This document shows positions 22,851-36,200 of a DNA stretch of 64,000 nt, in pieces; position 1 is the first letter of the stretch; each line of letters begins with the position of its first letter. Below the pieces are notes generated by a model. It saw nothing but the letters and a program-made list of their open reading frames with translations, had not been told where the DNA came from and did not search any database. The translations under genes were made by a program, and so were the position numbers. Source of the DNA: Isoetes taiwanensis (Eukaryota; Streptophyta; Lycopodiopsida; Isoetales; Isoetaceae); contig JAJEKV010000128.1 in assembly GCA_021234155.1 (NCBI GenBank), positions 1,961,736-2,025,735 on the forward strand. Direction: 5' to 3'.

Positions 22851-25800
22851 TCCCAATAAAGTTTTCTACAGATCAAGTGCTTGAAATTTGGCGGGTTATA
22901 TAGATCATTATACCTATATTTACAAAAATTTTGTGGAATATTAGTGAGCCGATGGGGAGCAATTGTTCAGAGGCGATCGCCAATTAAAACATAGTGGTCA
23001 ATTGAAGTTACTTCACCTATCCTTTTTATGTTTTGTCAAAAAAAAAGCCATAATTTATATGCCTCAAATGTCTGGATGGTTGCCACCCACAAAGGGCTCT
23101 CGGGTCCCGCTTCAACTGGAAGCACCGGGCCACCATTATCCTCGCAATGGCCCTCCTCAAAAAAATTATGTGTACATTTAGGACCCATGTAACAAATTAA
23201 TAATTTGATAAATGTAAAAACTATTCAATGGCCGAGATGGGCCGAGATGAACGGGCCGGATTTTGATCCGTGTCAGATCATCCTATTGGTTGGGGCCACT
23301 TTTGTGTTTCTTTTCCCTTCTTCCCCCCTTTGGCCCCCTTTCCTTGCGGCACCTTCCCTCATACGGCTATGGCGATCGGCATCTTATGCCGATGGTCGTT
23401 TCCTATGTTATTCTTTCTATGGCTATGGCGACGACGAAGCTGGGGCGAATCCGGCAAAGATTCCTTTGATTCCCCAAACCAAAGCTCCTTTGGTGTTTGT
23501 ACTTTTCCTCATCTCCTCCTTTAGATCTGATCAATCGATTCCTTTTGACCCTTCATTTCAAGCCCCCCGCACGTAAAAACCTATCAATTTGTCGAAAAAC
23601 GGCAAATTCGACCGACCTTACATCTATTTATTATTGGAATTGGCCACCAAGCTTCGCCAAAAAGCGTAAATGGGTGGTCGGCAAAGCTTTTTGGGGAGCT
23701 TTATTGTCTCGAGCATGGCATCCAGGGTAAATAGAAGATTGCTTTTATATTATTTTTTAAGCTTTGTCGTAGGGCTTCTTGCGGCTTTTTATCGCAGTTA
23801 AAACCAAAGAAAACCAAACCCAAAACCTCGCTTTTGCAAGATCTTGGCTAACTCAAAGACAAGCAGATCGGTCTTAGCAACGGCAATCGTGAACCGGTTT
23901 ATTGAAGCCAAAGTCGAAGATCTGTAGGATGCCGCCATAAAATGAAGTCCGAGATTCCAGAATTTAGAACCGTTATCTCGGATTATAGCCAAATCGGTCG
24001 TTATTTTTTGCTATTTCGACCATCTCCTCCTCCACGCTTTTGGTAGCTTATTTTGCATGATGTCTATTCGAGCATTTCCCTTTTCCTTAAGATAGAACGT
24101 TTCCCTTTTTCTTATACGTCAAATGGTTGCTTAGGATAATATCTTGCCCTTTTTCCATGATATCTTGCCCTTGTAACCATTGTTTTTTTGTTTTCCAAAT
24201 ACCCCATTGCCTTAGTTTCTTTTCTTCCCTGGACCACTCCCCCTAGCATGGCCCCATATCAAAACCTAAGGCCCCACCCAACCCCATCTTTGTTTACGGT
24301 TTACGTGCCTTTCTCATCACTATCAATTTCAACCCGAGGAGTAGGGAGATGGCCATTGCCCTCGGCTCTGATAAATCCTTATCTATTTTATCTATGCATC
24401 TGCTATGGCCGGATTCTGAAACTCCACATTCGGCCTCAATATTGACCTCATATTGATGTGATTCTTCCGGATATTTTAAGCAAACAACGATGGATGAGGT
24501 AAAATCGTCTCTAAATTTGGGATTATAGTTTTACTTCTCATTTTATGTTTCAAATTATTTACGCTGGAACAATTGATAATAGTGAAATAAGGTAAGCAAC
24601 TAAATTTATTTTTTTCCCTTTTCTTTATCACGTGCATTTCTCATCCTTTTTAAATTGGATTTTGAGCTCTTGGAACCGAAAAAACAAAGAAGCGGGGTGG
24701 TTGCATTACCTAAGCCCATTACCACATGTGCTAAAGGTAACGGCCGAATACGGTGGCTACATTGTTTTCAACTACCATTGAAATCACATTAATTTAATGT
24801 GTTGAACCTTAAACATTAAATTTACTTGTTTTACTTCATGCTTTGAACCTTATACAAGAAATTTAATTGTTTGAGTCTTAATGATTACTTTAATGTTTTG
24901 AACGCAATCATTCAATATTCAATGTTTTAATCTAAGGTTGGTATTTGGATTGCCGTATGGACTTGTTTGGGTTCGATTCCCAAAGGCTTTCTTATTTTAA
25001 ATTAAATTTGGAAGGCATGTTTTTTTTGTTTAAATGTATGCCACGTGTTAGTATATGATTGGTTAAAATAATAGTTTTTTTTATTTTAAAAATATGCCAC
25101 GTGTCGATATTTAATTGGTCAAAATACGCATTAGAAACAACACTTAGATTTTTCTATGTGTTATAATCATTCTTTTCTATATGTCCTTACTTTAGAAAAA
25201 CAATAGTTAGGAGCATTAAAAGCAATAGCTGGATTTAAGTAACACATATAGTATTTCGTTAAATAACATGTACATTTTTATAAAACCATGTTACTTTGAT
25301 GTTGTAATTTTATTTTTCACATGTAGTAATATCTAAACCTGAAGCAAAACAATTCATGGTTTCGCTAAAAACTACAAGTAGATAAAAAAAAAACACAGAC
25401 ATAGAAAAGGGAAAAAGAACGGTCTTTTATCACTTTTCCATGAGTACTAATATTTAAACCTACACGTGTTATTTGGAAGACAAACAACACGTCACTCCTT
25501 AAAAACAACGATCCAAGAAAAAACCACACGCCGAAAAGTTCGGTAAAAAACAACGACGAAAAAAGGACACGTTGACAAAAAAACAAAAAGTGCCGGAAAA
25601 ACCACCGGGATTTTTTGCCAAAACCACTCATCTCTTTGTGCAAATCCGGATAAGCGAGCCACGTGGACTTTGGGGTCATTTTGGTGTTGTTTTTGCATAA
25701 AACAACACTTCCGACAAAGAAAAAAACAACTGTGGACCAAAATTCGGGGTCGATTAGTGTACCTTAACATCCTTGGCCCCTCAACGCATTTAGCTCGTAT

Positions 25801-27413
25801 GTTTAAATCTCAGTAGTCTATTCCAAGATGTTATGTCTAGTAGCATTTTGTGGCCCAATCTGTTATGAAACGACAACCGGCAATATGGATGTTATGTCCA
25901 TAACATCTTCTATGTTGTGACATTGATCCTTTTATTGCGCTCCTCCGCCATAGCCATGGTCGAACCCTCTGCCATGAGCCCTCAACCATGACAGGCTCAA
26001 AATGCAAACTCCGATTAATAAGAACAACATTTTCATTGATGCCAGCGTAGCTAGAACTTTAGGTATGTTCTTAAAACAGAAGAGAATGGTTTTCACAAAT
26101 TCGGCTTGCCATTTGATAGTACAGTTATAAATTGGGGATGCCAGAGTCTGGCTATGGGGACCACATGCCATACTTTGGCACGAACTAAACTCGAGTTGTA
26201 GAAGACTAACCAAGCAAGGATCCAAACTCTGGTTACAGCGGAATTGGATTTGAAACTTAGAACTAATGGCATGACGAAGAAACTCAAGGAGATTGCTTCT
26301 CTAGAAAGTACCTAGTGCCTATTATCGTAAATCAGCATGTGTTTATGCAAGAAGGGATCAAATGGAAGCCATATGCATCAACGATGGAATATTGTGCAGG
26401 CTGCCAACCTAGGCCAAGCTTGGCTATGGCGACTACTCTGCCAAATGCTTCGATGTAACACACCTAGGGGGTTGAGGGCTAAGTAAATGATTTTTATTCG
26501 TAACCTTAGGTTAAGAATATTTAAAAGAATTGCAATGGTTGGGAAACAAATTGAATATGATATCTATATTAAGGTACGGTAGATATCTGAGGAAAAAATA
26601 GGGGGAATATCTAAACTAGAATAACTAGAACGTCGGGCATTAGTTGTGGATGTGTGGAATGGGTAGATGTAATGGAGTTCGTAAGTGAAATAGATAGTTG
26701 TAGGTTTGCCATGTCTATAGATACAATGGAACATGAAGATGTTATAAGTATTTTCCATATCGAAGTGGGCAAAGAATGGATATTCCTGCAAAGGATAAAA
26801 TTTGACCTTGAGTTTAAGCAGGAACAAAGTATTAAAGAAAATGCCTGCAAAACCTATCCAAATTTAGTTGTCAAAATGCCATTTTTTAGTTAAAACAATG
26901 TTACAATGTCTAAACGGGTTGCTCAAGCTGTCCTCAAGCTAGAAGTGTGAGGTTCCTAGCAAAAAGTGTTATTTTTCTTTTGCAATATCTGTGCATATGA
27001 GGCGAAGTTGATGTTATCATTCTGGGAGCTGCTGGCACTAACGTTTGAAAAGTAAGTCTTGTAAATCCCTATGTGCAACTAATCCTAATACGTAATACAA
27101 CTTAATAGTTCAACAAACACTAAGTACCTATATTTACAAAATAATTTGTCACCCTGATTTCACAAATATCACCACCATTTGAAGTGCATGAGAAATGAAT
27201 GCTAACAAATATCCTAACGTAGAACCACCTCTTAAAAATCCTTTTTAGCATTTGTGCAACTGCAAGTGTTGTGAGAGAAGGCCCAATTGGCAAATTTGAC
27301 TCACTCAAATATTTTGGCATCATGTTGGACATGAGAGCAAAACAACATTGTCTATTTCATACCAATAAGTGTTTCCCGTAACTTAATCTTGTGATTCTGT
27401 GGAAAGATCACAT
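22851..27413. other. Long stretch with no recognisable gene
   Basis: Frames here reach about 120 codons but show no domain. Between 23260 and 24450 the base composition is somewhat richer in C and pyrimidines. A small duplication with the G-box core CACGTG lies at about 25032-25115 (gccacgtgttagtatatgattggt and gccacgtgtcgatatttaattggt), each followed by caaaat or aaaat. I cannot say whether these act as regulatory sites. Confidence 0.5.
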
Positions 27414-27738
<325 letters not shown>

Positions 27739-30002
27739 GTTTGCATTGTAGGTTTTATCCTGATACATATGGAATCATGAGACTTGCACAAGTGGCTTGG
27801 TGCAAAAATATTCGGTATAGCCTAAACTACATAATGAACATTGTAATAAGAATGAATGGGTATTTGTACAATTACTTATTTGCATGCAATATTTGGGTTA
27901 GGGTTTTTCTAGCGACTAATCTACAGAGGAACGCCATCTATCGTAACCGTTTTTCAAGGAACAGTTGCAGATGAGCGTGTGCAGACACTCCGTCTACCGC
28001 CTTGAGAAGGTACTTTTCTCTTTTCAAGAATAGGTTTATCCAAGGATTTGGATGTCTAAGAACACTTGCCGAAATAGGACTGAACTGGTTAGGTACACAT
28101 CCGGCCCGGTGCATAAATAATGGATAGAATAAACCCGATTGGGTCCATGAGGGCCTTAGCGTCTTCCTTGCGCCTGATGAAGGCTATTTTTGTGTTGCGT
28201 TTTGTTGATGGGAAGGAAGAAGGGTGACCTGAATATGGCCACCAGAAAAGAGGTTAGAATTTGAGAAAAACAAATGGGTCCTAGGAGTAAGAAGTCGTTT
28301 GATTTTAGAAGAGTTGCTAAAGGCCTGTGATGAGAATAAGAGTGGCCGGACCAATGGAGGGAAAGACGGGAATACCATTGTCGTTAAGGTGGGAAATACC
28401 GAGGAAATGATGAAACCGAAGGGCATTGATGCCGCATCCGGGCATGGTCGGAAGGTGGTGAAACTATGAACATGGCAACAACTACAACTCCACATCCGGG
28501 CGATTTGCAAAATTCAAGTTCATTCGTGTTCTTATTTCATATTTTGGAACCGAAAATGGTAATTTGTAAATAGATCACCCATTGGAAGGTTAAATATGGA
28601 TACATTATGCTTGTATGAGATCCAAGATAGTTGGATGACTTAATAACTATTATTATTATGATTTGATTGAAGATTTGTAAATATCTATGAATGCATATAT
28701 GATAATACATAATATGGGAGTGTAGATCTTAGGAATAGTTAAAGACAAGGTAAGATCTCGAGATACTTCATGAATAATCTATAAAAATGAAATCCATCGA
28801 TCCGGGTTAGAAATGTCCGGCTGGATACCGTTTTTCAGGGCCATAATGGGCATGGAAATCCTTGATGCATAATACTAAAAGATCCGAGTAGACTTATGCT
28901 AATTTACGGGAATGGTAAGATTTGTGTATTATATGAGTATAATGTGGGATTCTCCATGATCGCACACACTAGGGGTTTGCATAGCAAAATTATAGATGAT
29001 TTACAAGTTGTAAGCAGGAACATCTAATCACTATATCTAGTTTTAACTGATTTTGAACATAGACTAGGAAGCTTGCTAGTTTGTTTTGCACCATATGGCT
29101 GAAAGTATATAAGGCTAAAACGTGAAGACTTTATGGTAAAGGAGTTCAGCTGGCATGTGGAGATCTGGTTATAAAATGCAGATTTAACCCAAATTTAACC
29201 TGGTAATGGGGAACAGGAGGAACTATGCAGATCCTAAGATTTAACTTGCACATTTATGTCATCAAACATTGTGGCTTGGTGAAGGGGATAAACCCAAGAA
29301 AACCTATAGCTTACCTATCAGTTCTGCCTTAATTACCCTACCTTGGCTAATGTTTGGTCTGTTTAACTGTAGGTAACCAGGTTTTCTTGCTCCAAGCTTT
29401 GATGTTTTTTAAGCTATGGTTGTATATTTCAAGATATCAAATATGTAGCATAATAACAGGGGGTTTTCTTTGTGTTTTTGTACGCTTTTCACAAAGGTTT
29501 TCCCAAGATTTCAAGGCGTATTCGAATGGATGTACTAATGCGTACATCTAGAGTGCACCATTTCTTAGTCGTTGATTTAGCTTTTTTTTTTCAATGGTCC
29601 AACATCCAAGAGCTCACAACAAAAGCCCTCTTTTTATTTTAGGGGCTGATTTTCCCTTGAAAAATCAATTATTTTTAAGTAAAAAAAACAGACATGCAAG
29701 CATCGAGGTCCCTTATTTTAGGGTTCTTTGAGGAAAGGGTTTGCTTTACGGTAGCCAGATTTGCTTCCGGAGAAGAAACTTCTATGTTCCCTGCCTCTTC
29801 CGGCATAGTAACTCCGGCCCAGAAGCCCTGTTCGGCCTCTATGTTTTTGTAAATTTCTATGGCAACTCAAAAAGCTTTGGAATGCACAGATGAATGCTTG
29901 AAGCTTGTTCTTCTTCCTTCTACTTGGATGTTTAGAACCCAGTATAAGCTTCTGCTGGAGATACTTCCTTCATGGATGAGACCAGGAACAGAGATTAATT
30001 GT

Positions 30003-30265
30003 TAAAGTCCATTGTCAGATCTTTTTGTGGATGCCCACAGTTCATCACAAATGTCTGAAAAGCTAGGACGTTTATCAGACTCATACTCCCAGCAACGGTG
30101 AAGCAGGTCCTTAAAGCCAGAAGGAAGGGTCTCAGGTAAAGCAGGCCTCTTTCCAGCCTTAAGAAGTTCTCTTAATTGTGTCATTGTCTGCTTACGAGGG
30201 TACAGCTCCTTTCTATGGAAATGGTGACATGCGAAAGCAGTCTGATAAGTGTCATTTATTACAGT
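30003..30265 (-). pseudogene. Protein kinase C-lobe fragment (TKL-like)
   Basis: The minus strand reads in one open frame through about 85 codons: TYQTAFACHHFHRKELYPRK, then MTQLRELLKAGKRPALPE, PSGFKDLLHRCWEYES, DKRPSFSDICDELW and a stop. This is the end of a protein-kinase domain: the subdomain X helix with KRP, the RCW of subdomain XI and the conserved arginine in RPSF. The pattern is that of plant tyrosine-kinase-like (TKL/Raf-like) kinases. The ATP site, catalytic loop and activation segment are absent, so it is a fragment carried by R1. It lies 150 bp from, and in opposite orientation to, the hydrolase exons, so the two came from different genes or were rearranged. Confidence 0.82.
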
Positions 30266-30415
30266 TCAAAGGGTTATGCTGCCCCTTTTTCTTTATCATT
30301 GCAAAATGGAAACATCAAGTATGATTTATGATGGATAGGCTAGCATATATGCAGAGTATTTTTCATGCACCGACTAGCCCTAAGCTTGAATAAATGCATG
30401 AGGTTTTCTTTGCAG

Positions 30416-31440
30416 GCCCTCAAGGTTATACAGGATACAAAGTCATCATTAAACAGTGCGTCTACTCTGAACGGAAAGTTACAGTCATCTCCAGCTGCTC
30501 CATACATAAGAGCAACAGAGTTGATATTAGAATCAGTTGAGATGAAACCCATGCTATTTTCCTTGCTTGCAGTCCTTTACAACCAGTATTTGCATCAGCG
30601 TCAGTAGTGTTGCTGTTGGAAGGAATACGCAGTGGTATAATTGCAGCAATTAATGGTTCTGCCGAAGCTGATCCTTTAACTTCTGATAGTATAAGGAATG
30701 AAATGACTGGTCAAACAGTATGTGGGAAAACTAGGAGACGCAAGTGCAAGAAACAAAGTGGAAATGTACACATGAAGAATGCTACAATTTCACATTCTGT
30801 TTTGGACAGACAGTAGATACTTATTACAGAAGGTGTAGTAGTGTCTACTACTTAGGGACAGTTAAGGTGCCTCTTCTGTGCGTCAGCTCCTTGGATGACC
30901 CTGTTTGTACAAAGGAAGCGATCCCATGGGATGAGTGCAGGTACCGATGTTATTCAAGTTCAGCCAGGTCGATTGCTTTTATTTTAATCTTGAGATACAG
31001 GTCAAATCCCAACGTAGTGCTAGCCGTGACAAACCATGGGGGTCATTTGGCCTTTTTCGAAGGTCTAACAGCAAAATCAATTTGGTGGGTACTTATTTTA
31101 AATTTCTTTTGAGGTCTTTTTAGCAAACGTTTATCTAAGGAGCCATTGTAAAATGTTGCTAACATATAGGTGGGTTCCTGCTGCAACTGAGTTTTTGACA
31201 ATCCTTCATGAAAGCTCTTTCATGCACATCCAAAGGAAGGTAGTTTTCAATTGAATGGGCTCAATCTTGTGTATATTATTTTGTAGCTTAATGATGGAAG
31301 TTATTTGTACTTTGAAGGTGAGAAACAGTGAGAGGATATCATTGTTGAATACAGAGGTAGATAAGGGACCTTATCTGAATATGTCTTCAGATGGCAAGGT
31401 TGCTACTGACAGTTTATCTTATCCTCCTGAGGTATCATAG
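30416..31440 (+). pseudogene. EMB8-like alpha/beta hydrolase, C-terminal exons
   Basis: Exon-like blocks follow in order: ALKVIQDTKSSLNSASTL after a TTTGCAG acceptor; a frame with LEGIRSGIIAAINGSAEADP; then VDTYYRRCSSVYYLG, KVPLLCVSSLDDPVCTKEAI and PWDEC. An apparent 60-nt GT-AG intron (30941-31000) follows, then NPNVVLAVTNHGGHLAFFEG and SIW. A second intron starts near 31086, and the next exon reads WVPAATEFLTILHESSFMH, followed by NSERISLLNTEVDKGPYL. SLDDP and HGGH hold the Asp and His of the catalytic triad in the YheT/EMB8 esterase family. The serine-containing N-terminal half is absent. Frame changes separate the blocks, so this is a gene fragment inside a transposed segment. Members of this family in plants are plastid-associated or uncharacterised. 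Confidence 0.78.
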
Positions 31441-32095
31441 TAACAAACAATTTAGTATTTTATTTTGGCATGGTTTATGCGAAGATAATTTTCTTTGACT
31501 GCATATGCAGGATCGACCGTTAACTAAAGCTTGCAAGAGGCAAGATGGAAATGGATCCCTGAAACCCCATAAAGACATGGGAAGAATGTTACTGTGCAAC
31601 TCTTGCCAGTTTATGTGATGTTTTTCATCAAATATTTCATTATTCAATTTGGCTACATTTAAGAACAAAGCATAGCATCCACATGTGAAGGCACTATTCA
31701 AGGTCAGAAAAACTTTTACATTAATTGTGTCCTCTACTTTCGTTTATAAATTGAAATTGTATATTGCAATCTGAGATGTGCAATTAGATGGTTTTACATG
31801 AAGAAGGTGTAACCCTGATTGCAGATAATGTTTCCTATAATCTGGTTCTGGATGTGTACCGTTTATAGTAACTGTCATCTTACATTGGAAATCAAAATTG
31901 TATATTGGACTCAAAGATTTAGAAACATTTTCATACATACAGATGGTCCTGTTTGCTGATCTTTGTAAAACGCAATGGTCCTGTTTGCTGATCTTTGTAA
32001 AACGCATGTCAATATGGAATTAAATGTCCTATATTATGGTTCCCTTTATTGTTTCCATATGTTCTTTATCTATTTGTCTTTATTTTAATAATCGA

Positions 32096-32857
32096 CAAAT
32101 AACCATTTTTTCTGCTTGTTTATTTTTGGCACTTATGTACTTACATAGACAACCTCTATAGTGTATATTTCTTGGCACTTCAATACTTACATAAACAAGG
32201 CTAACGCCTCAAAGTTTTTCAATGTTTTTAGTTTTTTTTTAATATAACAATCAACACACAACTACCATTAACATTATTAACACAAACCATTGCATTTAAC
32301 ACATTTAAATTAAAATTCCTAAAACCCCTTTGGTTTGGGGCATATTCACACGGGGTTACGTGAGGGCGCCGAGCCCCAAGAATATATTTATAATACATGT
32401 ACAAAATTAACACTATTAAGTACATTCTCTCAAACCTTATAGTATTTTTGCAAACCTTAATATACACTATACAAAATTTGTACATGCATACCCCACAAAC
32501 GAGGATCGTTATATGCGGTCCGTGATCTTGGAATAAAGGGCAAATATGCCCATCCGAAAGGCATGTCTCTGAGTAACCCCCTCGGTGAATATGCACCCAA
32601 ACCAAAGGGGTTTAAGGGAATTTTTAATTTAAATGTGTTAAATGCAATGGTTTGTGTTAATAATGTTAATGGTAGTTGTGTGTTGATTGTTATATTAAAA
32701 AAATTTGTTCTTCGGCCCTAACTAAAACGCTTAGGTAAACTTTTATGGGCCGCTTAGCCTTGTTTATGTAAGTATTGAAGTGCCAAGAAATATACACTAT
32801 AGAGGTTGTCTATGTAAGTACATAAGTGCCAAAAAATAAACAACTGTAAGAATATGG
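32096..32857. repeat. Foldback hairpin element, copy B, complete arms
   Basis: The left arm (about 32096-32360) and right arm (about 32572-32857) are reverse complements, from accat…cttgtttatttttggcac to gtgccaaaaaataaacaac…atgg, with a loop of about 210 bp. The outer parts of each arm contain two related sub-blocks (cttggcactt-aatacttacat and ttggcacttatgtacttaca). A 30-40-bp stretch of the left arm (about 32205-32235) is altered or shortened relative to copy A. The right end of this hairpin is also the right end of R1. Confidence 0.85.
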
Positions 32858-33278
32858 TTTGTGTTAAGCACATTCCATATAGAATTCTACATTCTAAAAA
32901 TTATGAAGAATAGTGTATGTAAAACAGTGATAGTATTTTCAGAAATTTATATGATTATGGTTATGACCAAATCTTGGATATATATAATTGATAATTGAAA
33001 TAGAAATTACAATTTATTCGTCTTTGCAACATGTGTAGTCTATTATTGATTGTTTTAACTTTGTCCTTGGCCTAGAAATCGAATCCTGTAAAATTTCTAG
33101 GGCTGCTAATTACAAGCTTGGTATTTCTGAAAGAAATATTAAGGTTGGGAGTCTGGAAACAGACTGTAAAAAGGTTTTTTTTATCTTAGATTCAGTTTTC
33201 TAGTTTTACTAGAAGCTAGGATAAAGTTATGATATTTCAGGAAAAATGGTATACTAAATTGATCATTTGGTTATATAG

Positions 33279-36200
33279 GAACCTGTCAAACTAGTGGAGG
33301 CTGATGCCAATGACCAATGGATAAAAGAACTTGTCCATTTCAAGTATCGTGATTGTGGAATTGAAAGCCCTAACATTGCTGTTCAGACCATTCTGGCTTG
33401 TATCAGGAACAAAGAAATTCATGAGTATATTACTTTCAAAGAGGCCAATATAGTGGACAAGTCAAGGTCCCCCGTTACATGGTTGGGATTCAATGGTTGG
33501 TTGAAATTATTTTATTTCCTAAAGAAAGCCAACTTTGAGTATAATAAATGCAAAGGGCCCATCTTGGAGATATACAACGACATCAACAATATCTTGTACC
33601 AGAGAACGTGTCTTGAAGATGACATGGCACGTAACTTTATGAAAGGCCTCTCTGCCCTGGAGGAGGGAAATGATATTCCCAACTCATTTAATCTTGCAAA
33701 TGAAGAGTCTGCAGAATTAGAGGTATCTGAATGCCTATTTTTGGAGAAAGACTTAGTTATTACTGACCAGACTTTTTGTATCCCTGAAACTCAACAGCAG
33801 GATGGCCTAAGCAATATGGATGAAGTACCAAACCTCACATTGGGAAACTCCTCTTGCTTCCCCATTATAATTGAACAATCAGTTGAATGTCTGGCTGCAA
33901 CTTATGATCACGCTATATGGAAAAGCTAGAATTTCGGTGCTTTGGCCCCAATTAACACTGAATCCTGGATTGCATTGGCAGGGATCACAAAGGACGAAAT
34001 TAGCAAGGCTAAAGCCACAGCAGTTAGACTGGAAAAGGTCTTTAGGTATATTAATCCTGGTTTGCTGTTTGATATGACTTTTTTTGATGAAGTCTGCACC
34101 AAAGACCCAACAATCCAAGTTTGCCAAAAGGGGCACATGGCCTTTCCAACTGAGCAAAGAGATGACTTTTACCTTAAAAGGATGTGCCGCACTCATTGCC
34201 CTTATTTCAAATGTAAGTGTTTTATCTTGCAGATGTGGGATTATCTGGTTTGACCAAGGGATTTGGTACTTGCTAAACCATATGGAAGCAGTATATGATG
34301 GGACTTCCCCAATTGAAAAAATGGTGATTATTTCAAAACTGTTGAACAATGTTTTGAAGCCTGTTGTCATTGCATACTTATCATATTTGGAAGTGAGAAA
34401 GACTATGATTGAGATGACCTTGTGCTATGCAGATAACCCTGAAGCAGATCTGAAAGCACGCTATGGTAACTCTAGAATGACAGATATTGTTGAAAAAAAG
34501 CTTAAACCTATAACCTTTCTCGTTGGAAAATGTGAATTTAATAGTAGAAATACTAAATAGGAGGGAAAGTGTCAAAGGAAAGATTACAAAACTTGTGGCA
34601 AAAGTTATCATAAAAATGGCACCAAGGATCACTATTGATCCTGCTTTAGCAAAATGCAACAGCAATATGGAAGTACAAAAGCCTGCCAGCAATATTTATC
34701 AAGGAAATGAGACCATCAGTAAAGGCGGGAACAAAGTCATATCCATGGAAGAATCTACTCCTTCTGACATTGAACGAGTAGAGGAGACACAATAAAATGC
34801 AAAACTTGCTTGACATTTGTCAGTATAAAAGTTTATAGCATTTGCTTTTATGGATCAATACTTATATACTCAGACTGGAGTATATATAATGTTTTTTGAT
34901 ATCTATCTTGAATACATCCTATATTTTGTCTATTTCTTTGGTTTATGGCTGTGAGTGGAGATGTATTTGGATTTACTAATACTGTTGGTACATGTAGGAA
35001 GACAGCAATCAAAACAGAGTAATCATTAGGGATATTAACAGGAAAAAGCACTTGAAGAGCAATAAGGAAACAAAGCATAAGAGAATTGTACACCTCACAT
35101 TTATGTCAAAAGCTTTGGAAAAAATGGATATCAGACAAGTATTCTATATTGTCATAGGGGAGGCATTGCAAGATAGAGGCCTAGAGTTAGTTGACAATAC
35201 CACATTTGCATGAAGATATGTGGAGCAGCTAAAAGATAAGGTTTATAAACCATATGCTATATTTGCTGAAGGCAAGGGAGCAAAATGTCCATGCAAAATA
35301 CATTGACCCTATAATATTGGGCATGTAAGAACTACTGACTTGGGAATTATCCACAGTTCTAAACTTAGAATGGCGTTTGCCAAGGGACTTAACCATATCC
35401 CAGATTGCAGCTTTAATGTACAAAGCTTTATGGAAGACTTCACTAAATTATGTCAGCAGTTTTGGGAAGTTCATAAATATGACGTTGGACATCAATGATA
35501 TAGATAAAGAAAAAATTACTGAACTGTTGATACAATATGCTCATATGGAAGTAGTTGAAATCGGAAGGAACTTACCTATCAGGAGATTCTTATGGAATGA
35601 TCCTACAGTTTGCAAAAACTTAGAATGGCTGTTACAAAATTTGTATATTTCGGGCTTGGACAAGGCCAACAACAATCCGGCTTTTATATGCCAGAAACAC
35701 ATCTTAGATATGACCAAGAAGAGAATGGATGGAGATGATTTTGAAAAAATAACGGAAGACCCGGATATAATCATAATTCAATGTAAGGATTACATTCAAA
35801 GTATGCTGGGCAGTAACAAAGGCTGTTACAATAAACTTCCCTACCTGATGGCAAGCTTTAAAGCCCATAAGGCTGAATATAGGTGGCTCACAAATGCCTT
35901 CGAATCCATTTTTTCTGAAATGGCACAATGGATTACTGCCATCCTCAATAACATTTTAGAAATCTGGCCATTGTTATGCCACAGACATACTGCTCCTTAC
36001 AGCATGTTCAACAAAGGTAAGATCAATGCGTCATGGATTGTTAGCTCGTCCTATGATGTTATACTGAATTTACCATGCAGAATTAGCAGTGTGTTCTCTG
36101 CAGACATAACAAAATGCTATGAAAATATACCATTATACGGAGATGACGGGATAATTGAGATTCTCAATGACATCAGTGACTTAACACGGGAGCATATGAG

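Larger units (their letters stand above)
29441..32860. mobile_element. R1 copy B, inserted in the 5' direct repeat
   Basis: The left flank is aagatatcaa (29431-29440) and the right flank gtgttaag (32861 on). In the 3' repeat these two flanks are directly joined (…gatatcaa|gtgtta…, junction 44547/44548), so 3420 bp have been inserted here or precisely lost there. No target-site duplication is visible, since the end of R1 (atatggttt) does not repeat the left flank. Contents in order are an AT-rich leader, a minus-strand kinase fragment, plus-strand hydrolase exons and the complete foldback hairpin at the right end. Copy B keeps the captured reading frames better than copy A. Confidence 0.85.
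27812..33127 (+). repeat. 5' direct repeat of the PLE-like element, split by R1
   Basis: Matches 38168-44795. The first block (27812-29440) includes ttgcatgcaatatttgggtt and atgatgaaaccgaagggcat. The second block (32861-33127) includes tatgattatggttatgacca and ttgcaacatgtgtagtctat. A weak coding-like frame on the plus strand near 28210-28470 (GNTEEMMKPKGIDAASG) is partly shared with the other copy, but I do not claim a protein. Confidence 0.85.

Noticed and set aside
25365-25770. Minus-strand ORFs of 92-104 codons rich in Phe
   Set aside because: They arise from an A-rich plus strand (poly-Phe on the complement) and show no domain.
30003-31440. Active host kinase and hydrolase genes
   Set aside because: Both are partial: the kinase lacks its N-lobe and catalytic loop, the hydrolase lacks the nucleophile half, both lie inside a transposed segment present twice, and frames are broken between exons.
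29441-32860. R1 as a Helitron
   Set aside because: No TC start, no hairpin plus CTRR at either end in either orientation, and flanks are not A|T.
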